A stretch of 64,000 nucleotides of DNA from Vibrio algivorus (GTDB taxonomy: Bacteria > Pseudomonadota > Gammaproteobacteria > Enterobacterales > Vibrionaceae): positions 124,001-188,000 of the forward strand of contig NZ_AP018679.1 in the NCBI RefSeq assembly GCF_002218005.2, given 5' to 3'. Position numbers and translations under genes: made by a program. This document shows positions 55,168 to 62,168 of this stretch, piece after piece; position 1 is the first letter of the stretch, and each line of letters opens with the position of its first letter. The notes under the pieces are model-generated. The model ran no database searches, was not told the origin of the DNA, and was given only the letters and a program-made list of their open reading frames with translations.

Positions 55168-56529
55168 TTTAGGCTGCGTCATTCTTAAACTACTGACAAT
55201 GGCTGCAACAGTGGCAAAACTTGCCGCTAAAATTAAAGAAGCATGGGTCCCGTTATCGTGGAACATATTAAACATTAATGCCACTAATGCTGCACCTGTG
55301 CTTTGACCAAACAAGCGTGCCGTACCCAGCATGCCACTGGCGCCACCACTACGATTACGCGGTGCAGATGAAATAATGGTGTGGTTATTTGGAGATTGAA
55401 ATAAGCCAAAACCGGCACCACATAATATCATTGGTACGATAATATTTAAGTCGGTTGGACTTGCCGGCAGCATTACCAAGATGAATAAACCAAGCGCCAT
55501 AATTGCCATACCAATCCCACCTAATAACCCTGCGTGAACACGTTCAATTAAATAACCTGATAATGGTGCCATCACCATAGTGGCGAGTGGCCAAGGCGTT
55601 AGTAATAATCCCGTTTCAACTTCGGTTCTACCTAGTACTGATTGTAAAAAGAAAGGTAATGAGACCATTGCAAGCATTTGGGCACAGAAGGAACAAATAG
55701 AGGTACACATCGAAAGTGAAAAAATAGGAATTCTCAATAAGTCGATCGGTAACAATGGAACGGTAAGGGTTAATTGACGACGGATAAAGAAGAAGCCAAT
55801 AACCGCAACGGCAAGTAATTCAGCTGTGATTAAGGTGGCAGATTGACCTTGTGAAAAGCCACTAATCGCTGAAATTAATAAACCGAAAGTCAGTGCATTC
55901 ATAATGGCACTTGGAATATCAAAACGTTGCCCAGCGGATTTTTCTTGGTTAGGGGGTAGGAATTTAATTGCAAAAAACAGTGCAATAATACCTATAGGAA
56001 CATTGACTAAAAATAACCATTTCCACGATGCAATAGAAAGAATGGCGGCGGCTACTGTTGGTCCGGCTGCTGCCGAAACAGCGACAATAAATGAGTTAAT
56101 CCCCATTCCTCGTCCCAAAAATCGTTTGGGATAAATCAGCCGGATCAAGGCAACATTCACACTCATAATAGCTGCGCCACCAAGCCCTTGTAATACACGA
56201 GCGAAGGTCAGCATTTCGAGTGACGTTGATAGAGCACAAAATAGAGAGGTGCAACAAAATACCCCTAAACCTACTTGATATACACGACGAAAACCGACCA
56301 TGTCACCGATAAATGACATAGATAACAATGAGATTATAATGGCAATTTGATATGCGTTGACCACCCAGATAGATTCGGCAGGGCTAGCATTAAGATCGGA
56401 TGCAATAGTTGGTAGAGCAACATTGGCAATAGCGCCATCAAGTACTGCCATTGTGATGCCAAGAGCAATAGTAATAATAGCGCCTAATCTCTGTGGGTTA
56501 GCTAGACCATCTTGAGTTGATGTATTCAT
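55153..56529 (-). CDS. MFS drug/solute exporter, DHA2-like
   Basis: A 458-residue membrane protein with about 14 hydrophobic segments. ITMAVLDGAIANVALPTIASDL is the DHA2 motif D1 region, GDMVGFRRVYQVG motif A, and AVSAAAGPTVAAAI the antiporter motif C. It probably exports a toxic or surplus compound using the proton gradient; the substrate cannot be read from the sequence. The C-terminus (PKASSE) and stop are encoded by the TACTCGC repeat, so the true end of the ancestral protein may have been altered. It converges with the nitrate operon. Confidence 0.88.
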   Translation of the reverse strand: MNTSTQDGLANPQRLGAIITIALGITMAVLDGAIANVALPTIASDLNASPAESIWVVNAYQIAIIISLLSMSFIGDMVGFRRVYQVGLGVFCCTSLFCALSTSLEMLTFARVLQGLGGAAIMSVNVALIRLIYPKRFLGRGMGINSFIVAVSAAAGPTVAAAILSIASWKWLFLVNVPIGIIALFFAIKFLPPNQEKSAGQRFDIPSAIMNALTFGLLISAISGFSQGQSATLITAELLAVAVIGFFFIRRQLTLTVPLLPIDLLRIPIFSLSMCTSICSFCAQMLAMVSLPFFLQSVLGRTEVETGLLLTPWPLATMVMAPLSGYLIERVHAGLLGGIGMAIMALGLFILVMLPASPTDLNIIVPMILCGAGFGLFQSPNNHTIISSAPRNRSGGASGMLGTARLFGQSTGAALVALMFNMFHDNGTHASLILAASFATVAAIVSSLRMTQPKASSE

Positions 56530-56731
56530 TTTAACAGGAAAACTGGAAAGGGATTAAAGACATATCTTGTAACATAGAAGCCGTTATTCTACGAGAAAAA
56601 ATTAAACTTTTAGATCTAAGTCTAGTCAATAATATGGGAAAATCATTCATTTAAAGTTGTTTGTTTTTTTACTTTATTCGACTGGTAATGTGTCAGTTTG
56701 CGATAAAACATTTTTTAATTAAGAGGTTGAT

Positions 56732-57523
56732 GTGGTATCTCAATATCCAGTATATGTTCGTTTAGTCTTCATTTGGTTAGGTTTAGCGGTCGTTCCTAGT
56801 TGGTTACTGCTAACAGGCCAACAAGTGTTTCCTTGGATAGACTTATCGGGTTGGCTAGCAAGTTTACTTTATGCGCTTACCTCAACAGGCACGGCTCCAT
56901 ACGCAATCTTAACCGTCGTTGTATTTTGGGCGTTTAGCTTTAAGTTTATGAACAAACTTCATTGGCAAAAAATGGTACTTGCCACTTTGTTTGGCTTAAC
57001 GATTAGCTTTGTGCTTAATCATGGTTTGAAATCATATTTTGAAGAACCAAGACCAAATTTTACTTGGCTTAGTCAGCAAGCTAATTCTCCTATTAATTTA
57101 AGTACTTTCTATCAACAAGAAGACAAACAACGCAGTGCAAATGTTGAATTAGCATTGCAGCAATACCGCAGTGAATCCGATCCTCAACAATTAAACACTA
57201 ATCCACCACTTAATGTGTCTAATAGCTTGCAACATCACTGGGTACATGAAGTAGGCTTTGCTTTTCCTTCTGGTCACACTATCTTTGCGATTACTTTAAC
57301 TTTAATCGCCAGTTATTATTTGCTTCTTTCTGGCGCAACAAGCTTAAATATAATGGTGTTTTTATGGGGCTTAAGCATGGGAACCAGCCGTATGTTATTA
57401 GGAATGCATTGGCCACAAGATGTCTTTGCCTCAACTTGCCTCGCCGCCATCATTAGTGTGCTGAGCGTTGTTGTTATTGAGAAGGTTTGGGGAAGATTTA
57501 AGTTAACTAAGTATGCGAAGTAG
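56732..57523 (+). CDS. pgpB: PAP2-family phosphatase, PgpB-like
   Basis: A 263-residue membrane protein with about six helices. The PAP2 triad is complete: KSYFEEPRP, then FPSGHT with the catalytic histidine, then SRMLLGMHWPQD. A large loop between the first and second motifs resembles E. coli PgpB, which dephosphorylates phosphatidylglycerol-phosphate and undecaprenyl pyrophosphate. The start is GTG at 56732 with AAGAGG five bases upstream. It is monocistronic. Confidence 0.87.
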   Translation: MVSQYPVYVRLVFIWLGLAVVPSWLLLTGQQVFPWIDLSGWLASLLYALTSTGTAPYAILTVVVFWAFSFKFMNKLHWQKMVLATLFGLTISFVLNHGLKSYFEEPRPNFTWLSQQANSPINLSTFYQQEDKQRSANVELALQQYRSESDPQQLNTNPPLNVSNSLQHHWVHEVGFAFPSGHTIFAITLTLIASYYLLLSGATSLNIMVFLWGLSMGTSRMLLGMHWPQDVFASTCLAAIISVLSVVVIEKVWGRFKLTKYAK

Positions 57524-57616
57524 TAGCTTATTTTCTCTAACCGTAACTTCTACTTGTGCTTAACTGACGGCTTTCGTTACACTGCAAGTCGCATTTAAAT
57601 ACTAGGAAAACTGTAA

Positions 57617-58000
57617 ATGAAAAAGTTAATTCCGTTTATCGCCTTATTATTGACCGCTAATGTGTATGCTTCTGGGGTTGACCTGAAAGCGACGATGAAA
57701 GAAATGAAAATTGAATTCAATCACGCCGCAAAAGCGCAGAATATTGACGAAATGAAAGCGCCTGTTGAAAAGCTGACTGTACTAGTAAATCAAGCTAAAC
57801 AAGGCACTTACTCTCCAGAAAAACAACAATTGTACTTGGAAGGCTTTAATAAATTAACCACGACACTAGATAGCGTCGAGACGCATCTTGATGCTGGCGA
57901 ATTTGAGCAAGCCAAGGAAGAATTACGCCAAGTCGATGATCTTCGTGTTGAATATCATGACAAACGTAATCCAAGTATTTGGAGTAAGTTGTTCGGCTAA
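57617..58000 (+). CDS. cybC: Cytochrome b562
   Basis: A 127-residue secreted protein with a signal peptide (about residues 1-18) and a mature four-helix bundle. The heme ligands are visible: Met27 (VDLKATM) near the mature N-terminus and His114 (RVEYHDKR) near the C-terminus, the arrangement of CybC. Heme is bound non-covalently in the periplasm (the usual b562, no CxxCH motif). Its electron-transfer partner is unknown. Confidence 0.9.
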   Translation: MKKLIPFIALLLTANVYASGVDLKATMKEMKIEFNHAAKAQNIDEMKAPVEKLTVLVNQAKQGTYSPEKQQLYLEGFNKLTTTLDSVETHLDAGEFEQAKEELRQVDDLRVEYHDKRNPSIWSKLFG

Positions 58001-58015
58001 AATGAATAAAATCGG

Positions 58016-58050
58016 GTCAGATCTTCTTTTGCCAGAATGAAAGATCTGAC
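58016..58050. terminator. Hairpin downstream of cybC
   Basis: GTCAGATCTT (58016-58025) / AAGATCTGAC (58041-58050) with a 15-nt loop. No clear T-run follows. Position suggests it ends the cybC message. Confidence 0.5.
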
Positions 58051-58386
58051 TTGGCTAACCATTTAATTATCTAAAGATGTAACGCCTCCCCAATCACGTT
58101 CCTGGTTTCCGTCATGACGACTTGACTGGATAGGTCTTAAACTCATTCATTCCCCAAAGTGAGTCAGCGACTGCATGAACCATTACTCTTCATACCATCA
58201 TTTGAAATATTTTTTCTAATACAGAGCAAGGGGATAATCTGCCTGTGAGAAATATAGATATTTGGAACCTTAGCACTTTCATAGCTATAGACTTTATGCA
58301 ATCTGTTTGATTTCAATAACAACCTTTCCAATTTTGTTGTGCTAGCATCGGAAGCATAATTTTAATTTGCTCAGAGGAGAAATGCA
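58051..58386. other. Intergenic region at the left edge of the accessory segment
   Basis: No convincing gene. A short minus-strand reading frame of about 23 codons around 58080-58155 looks like chance. An AGAGGAG just before 58387 serves the next gene. Confidence 0.4.
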
Positions 58387-58701
58387 TTGGCCAGACAAGG
58401 AAGTGGTTTAAGGACGGCTATAAAGGTTGTTAAAGCTATAGATAGGGTCAACAAACAAGCCGCCCGCGAAGCTCAGCGTAGAGAGAAAGCTCGGCAACGA
58501 GCTGAAGCTCAAGCACTTAGAGAGCATGAAAGAGGTGTGCGTGAAGCTCAGCGAGAATTAAAGCGGCAAGTAAGACAGCAACAATCCGCAGCAAAGCAAG
58601 CATTTAAAATTGCGCTATCAAATGCAAATGAAGAATACCAAGATCGCTGTGAAGAACGAGCCGCCCTTAGAAAGCAATTCATACAAGAGGTTTTAAGGTA
58701 A
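58387..58701 (+). CDS. Small basic coiled-coil protein paired with the T5orf172 gene
   Basis: A 104-residue protein rich in Arg, Gln, Ala and Glu (REAQRELKRQVRQQQSAA), predicted almost wholly helical with coiled-coil potential and strongly basic. The start is TTG at 58387, with AGAGGAG about eight bases upstream. The next gene begins three bases after its stop, so translation is coupled and the two proteins probably work together. I do not recognise a named family; a nucleic-acid-binding or structural partner role is inference from charge and context. Confidence 0.7.
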   Translation: MARQGSGLRTAIKVVKAIDRVNKQAAREAQRREKARQRAEAQALREHERGVREAQRELKRQVRQQQSAAKQAFKIALSNANEEYQDRCEERAALRKQFIQEVLR

Positions 58702-58704
58702 ACA

Positions 58705-60147
58705 ATGGATAATAATTTATTGATATTAGCAGTCATATCTTTGTTAGCAGTTTTGCTGACCTATATAGTGACGAAACGCTCTGCGGATAAAAAACTTGGA
58801 CAGTACAATTCAATTGATGAAGCGTTAACGAAATCCAAAGAAGAGCACGAGACATTAAAGAAAGCAAATGAATCACTACAGCAAACTACTGAGATAGCAA
58901 AGCAGACACTTTCCAAAATTAACTCTGAAACTGCCGACCTACAAGCTTTGAAAGGACAAGATGACTCTCTTAAAGTTAGTATTTTAGAACAGCAACAGTT
59001 TCTTGATACGGCCCAAAACTCTCTAAATGAACTTAATGCCAATATTGAAAAAGGCGAGCTAAATCTGAACGAGATAATGGGTGGGATAGACTTGTATTCA
59101 CGACTCGATGAATATACTGCTCATGGTCATTTTGAAATGCCACAATACCTCTACGAAACATCAACTCGCTATTCTGAAGAGATCAAAGACATACGGCAGC
59201 AACAAAAAGACATGATTAAAACGAAGACCGCAGTCACTTTCCCAGAAACGACCGTTATTTCTAATGATAAGTCTTTGAATAAAAAAATCCTCAATGGTCA
59301 AGTTAAGCTAATGTTAACTGCGTTCAATATTGAATGTGACATGCTTATTGGCAAGGTTTCTCCAAGTTCATTTGGTCGTACGCTGGAACGAATCGAGAAA
59401 CTAGCAAACAATCTAGAAAAGTTGGCTGCGACACTGGAGTGTGGCTTTGATATTGACTACATCGAACTAAAATTCGAAGAATGTAAGCTCCAGTATCAAT
59501 ATACCCTGAAGAAACAGGAAGAAATTGCCGAGCAGAAGCTCATCAAAGAGCAAATTCGTGAAGAGCAGAGAGCAATAAAGGAGTTTGAAAAAGCTATTGC
59601 TGAAGCTGAGAAAGAAGAAAAAATGTATCGAAATCTTCTTGAAAAAGCTCAGCAAGAGCTTGCTCAAGCTAATGAACAAGAACGTAGTGAAATGGAACAA
59701 AGAATAGCCATTCTAGAGCAGCAATTGGCCGAAGCGGAAGCCAAAGAAGAGCGTGCTAAGAGTATGGCGGAACAAACTCGTAAGGGCCATGTGTATGTGA
59801 TAAGTAACATTGGTTCCTTTGGCGAAGATGTTTACAAGATAGGTTTAACGCGCAGGCTAGAGCCTATGGACAGAGTTAAAGAGCTTGGTGATGCCAGTGT
59901 ACCATTCCCATTTGACGTACATGCCATGATTTATACTGATGATGCACCTGCACTCGAAACAGCTTTGCATCGTGAATTTCATTCTCAACGTGTTAATGCA
60001 GTTAACCTTCGCAAGGAGTTTTTCAGTGTCGATCTAGAGGAAATTAAAGATGCCGTTGAAAAGATCGCTGGAGTAGATGCTGAGTTCAAAATGACCGCTC
60101 TGGCGGAAGACTATTACGAAAGCCTCCGTCTTAGTGATGCCGCATGA
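58705..60147 (+). CDS. Membrane-anchored coiled-coil protein with C-terminal T5orf172/GIY-YIG nuclease-like domain (DUF4041 type)
   Basis: A 480-residue protein. Residues 4-22 are a membrane helix at the N-terminus; 35-120 and 265-360 are long coiled coils; about 120-265 match the DUF4041 type of region (LYSRLDEYTAHGHFEMPQYLYE, then CDMLIGKVSPSSFGRTLERIEK). The C-terminal 361-445 is a T5orf172 (GIY-YIG superfamily) domain: GHVYVI at the GIY position, VYKIGLTRR at the YIG position, Arg390, Glu418 in ALETALHREFH, and KEFF. The residues expected for metal-dependent cleavage appear present. Relatives occur in phages and accessory genome segments; roles in defence or DNA processing are suspected but not known to me. 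It may cleave DNA near the membrane. Confidence 0.82.
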   Translation: MDNNLLILAVISLLAVLLTYIVTKRSADKKLGQYNSIDEALTKSKEEHETLKKANESLQQTTEIAKQTLSKINSETADLQALKGQDDSLKVSILEQQQFLDTAQNSLNELNANIEKGELNLNEIMGGIDLYSRLDEYTAHGHFEMPQYLYETSTRYSEEIKDIRQQQKDMIKTKTAVTFPETTVISNDKSLNKKILNGQVKLMLTAFNIECDMLIGKVSPSSFGRTLERIEKLANNLEKLAATLECGFDIDYIELKFEECKLQYQYTLKKQEEIAEQKLIKEQIREEQRAIKEFEKAIAEAEKEEKMYRNLLEKAQQELAQANEQERSEMEQRIAILEQQLAEAEAKEERAKSMAEQTRKGHVYVISNIGSFGEDVYKIGLTRRLEPMDRVKELGDASVPFPFDVHAMIYTDDAPALETALHREFHSQRVNAVNLRKEFFSVDLEEIKDAVEKIAGVDAEFKMTALAEDYYESLRLSDAA

Positions 60148-60599
60148 TTTAACAGTTTTGTCCCTCTTCGAGTCAGCCAGATCAGTGCTGGCTCACCTTT
60201 GCCCCATTCTTAGTTAGGATTGGAATCTTTCTCAATATATTAACGTATCCTTCCCTGAGGTAAATCGCCCTTCTGTCTCGTTCTGTGTGTTTATACAGTT
60301 ATAATTCAATTTTTTGAGTAATAAGCGATTTTGTGTGAAAGCGAGAACTTATGCTTAGATGTGATTTGATAGACTTCACTATAACGTATTGTTAATTAAA
60401 GATAATGTATAAATATTGACGGTTCACCCCTGTCACAACTGGCTTGCTAAACCCAGTTATCGCTTTCTCCATCGCCTAAAATAGGCTAAATACTTTTAAA
60501 AAAACATTATTAGAGTATCTTATGGCAATAAATGAGTTGATTAGCAGCGATCGTGTATAAAAACTATTGGGGTTTACCCTAGTTTATTGCTAATACACT
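60148..60599. other. Intergenic region before the integron-type cassette
   Basis: AT-rich with a small hairpin AGCCAG/CTGGCT at 60175-60193, a possible terminator for the T5orf172 gene though without a strong T-run. No integrase, attI-like site or further attC was recognised. Its last base (G60600) is the left cassette junction. Confidence 0.5.
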
Positions 60600-60630
60600 G
60601 TTAGGCTGCCAAAGTTGGCAAGGATAGATT

Positions 60631-61320
60631 GTGCGAAAATCTGATAGACTTTTTCAGCTAACCAATATTCTGCGTAGGAACCAACCAATTACTGCAAAAC
60701 AATTGGCTGAGCGTTTGACGGTATCTGAGAGAACTATTTATCGCTATGTTGACGATTTATCTCTAGCTGGAATACCCATTTATGGTGAGCCTGGTGTTGG
60801 ATACCGCTTGTCAGAGGGGTTTGAATTGCCTCCTTTACAATTGTCGTCGGGTGAGCTGGAAGCTCTGATTGTGGGAGTGAGCCTCACTGCATCTTTGACT
60901 GGAGAGAAATTTGCTGCGTCAGCGCATTCTCTCTTGTCCAAAATTGAAGCTGCATTGCCGAATGAATCACAGATGATTGCTCATGAAGACAGAGTGATTA
61001 GAGTGTTAGCAAACCACCGTCAATCCGAGGTATATCTGGTGTGGGGAAAAGTCCATGCAGCTATAGCATCAGGATGTTGGCTGAGGATCACTTATAAATC
61101 GCTCTCGGAGGCTGTGACGGAAAGAACAGTATTTCCTCTGGGGCTGTTTTATTGGGGCGGTAAATGGACACTAGGCTGCTGGTGTGAACTACGTGGCGAT
61201 TATAGAGACCTCAGAGTTGACCGCATAACCAAAATAGAGCTCGGTAAACAGGCTGGTATTTTGCCTGAAGATGTTTCTTTGTCAGCATACATTGCATGCA
61301 GAAGTTCGTCTATTGACTGA
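60631..61320 (+). CDS. YafY-type transcriptional regulator (HTH + WYL domain)
   Basis: A 229-residue regulator. Residues 1-60 form a DeoR-like winged helix-turn-helix (QPITAKQLAERLTVSERTIYRYVDDL). A WYL-like ligand domain follows (about 135-215; WLRITYKSLSEAVTERTVFPLGLFYWGGKWTLGCWCELRGDYR). WYL domains often sense nucleic acids or nucleotides. The GTG at 60631 has AAGGAT upstream. It is the first gene of the cassette and is followed 62 bases later by a small ORF, its probable target or partner. Confidence 0.85.
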   Translation: MRKSDRLFQLTNILRRNQPITAKQLAERLTVSERTIYRYVDDLSLAGIPIYGEPGVGYRLSEGFELPPLQLSSGELEALIVGVSLTASLTGEKFAASAHSLLSKIEAALPNESQMIAHEDRVIRVLANHRQSEVYLVWGKVHAAIASGCWLRITYKSLSEAVTERTVFPLGLFYWGGKWTLGCWCELRGDYRDLRVDRITKIELGKQAGILPEDVSLSAYIACRSSSID

Positions 61321-61382
61321 CACGGTGGTGTCAGTAGTAATGCCTTACAGTTGGTATTCAATCCAATAAAAGAGGCACTGAC

Positions 61383-61703
61383 ATGATAAAGAATGGCAAT
61401 ATGGATAGCATTGGCGGCATGGAGTTTGCGACGTTCAGACTTAAAGAAGGCGTGACAGAAGCAAAATTAGTAGAGCTGTCGAATCAAGTAGAATCCGAGT
61501 TTCTTAGCCGGCAAGAGGAGCTCATCCTCCACTTTCTGGTTCGTGGAACTGATGGTATCTATGCAGATGTGGCCATTGCCTGTTCGCAGGAAAAAGCTGA
61601 GGAGTATTGTCAGCAATGGCTAGGTAACGCAGTGGCACTAAAATACTTAGATCTTCTTGAAAAAGAATCTGTAAACATGACGTTCTGGACGAGAATTAAC
61701 TAA
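61383..61703 (+). CDS. Small cassette-borne hypothetical protein, possible ABM-like fold
   Basis: A 106-residue protein (ATFRLKEGVTEAKLVELSNQVESEFLSR onward) with alternating strands and helices that resemble the dimeric alpha/beta barrel (ABM/ferredoxin-like) fold: two beta-alpha-beta halves and a C-terminal FWTRIN. I assign no enzymatic role. No membrane segment or signal is visible. It shares the cassette with the WYL regulator and ends two bases before the attC. Confidence 0.75.
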   Translation: MIKNGNMDSIGGMEFATFRLKEGVTEAKLVELSNQVESEFLSRQEELILHFLVRGTDGIYADVAIACSQEKAEEYCQQWLGNAVALKYLDLLEKESVNMTFWTRIN

Positions 61704-61705
61704 AA

Positions 61706-61766
61706 GCCTAACAAAAAGCTGCACAGGAAGCCAAAAGCTTCGCTTTTGTCTCCTGTGAGCCTGGCG
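61706..61766 (+). repeat. attC recombination site of the cassette
   Basis: Arms in order: GCCTAAC (61706-61712, the R'' core), GCT-G-CACAGGA (61718-61728) pairing with TCCTGTG-AGC (61751-61760) with one extrahelical G at 61721, and an inner stem CAAAAGC/GCTTTTG (61732-61738 and 61742-61748). Core TT would come from the cassette start (TTAGGC). At about 67 bp it is much shorter than the roughly 120-bp Vibrio VCR repeats. Confidence 0.78.
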
Positions 61767-61909
61767 TTACTTTCCCATACATCAACTAATCCGTAATTTA
61801 CTAAATTAGTAAGATCTAATCGATAACTCAAAAATGTCCAAAACGAGTTTGTTTCTTTATCTAAGTCATACTCTAGGTTTTGACTATTCTAAAACCTGTC
61901 ATTCTGGAA

Positions 61910-62107
61910 ATGAGGAACGAATTATCCGGAATCTCTTACACTAATGAAACATACATGAAAGCGAGATCCCGCATCTTCTTGCTTAGGCTCATGTGCGAGA
62001 TGACAGGGCCGGATCGATTCATTTATGTTTCAAGTTGGTTTCAATCTTTGAAGTATGATTATAAAGCTTATATTACAGCACAACCCCAACCTATAGCTTC
62101 ACAATAA
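61910..62107 (+). CDS. Small hypothetical ORF
   Basis: A possible 65-residue protein from the ATG at 61910 (MRNELSGISYTNETYMKARS) to 62107, or 75 residues from a TTG at 61880. Ribosome-binding site weak. It lies between the cassette and a bidirectional terminator. Some codon structure is plausible, but I recognise no family and it may be spurious or a fragment of a longer gene. Confidence 0.35.
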   Translation: MRNELSGISYTNETYMKARSRIFLLRLMCEMTGPDRFIYVSSWFQSLKYDYKAYITAQPQPIASQ

Positions 62108-62108
62108 A

Positions 62109-62143
62109 AAACACCCCATTGTTCAAATATCAATGGGGTGTTT
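62109..62143. terminator. Bidirectional intrinsic terminator
   Basis: AAACACCCCATTG (62109-62121) / CAATGGGGTGTTT (62131-62143) with a 9-nt loop. On the minus strand it continues into a T-run, so it ends the Bat operon; on the plus strand it can also act. Confidence 0.9.
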
Positions 62144-62168
62144 GATTTCTGGCTTTGCTTAGTTTTAT

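Larger units (their letters stand above)
60601..61766 (+). mobile_element. Integron-type gene cassette inserted at a secondary G/TT site
   Basis: The left junction reads G-TTAGGC (60600-60606). The right end is an attC-like sequence (61706-61766) ending G before TTACTT. Joining the ends gives GCCTAAC...GTTAGGC, a perfect pair of attC core sites. The cassette holds two co-directional genes: the WYL regulator starts 30 bases after the junction, and the last stop is two bases before attC. Removal would restore CACTG-TTACTTTCC, consistent with insertion at a simple GTT site instead of in an array. No integron integrase is nearby. Confidence 0.75.

Noticed and set aside
58080..58155. Short minus-strand frame of about 23 codons after cybC
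   Set aside because: No ribosome-binding site and no homology that I can support; not listed as a gene.
60522..60560. 12-codon ORF (MAINELISSDRV) before the cassette
   Set aside because: Too short and without a convincing ribosome-binding site.
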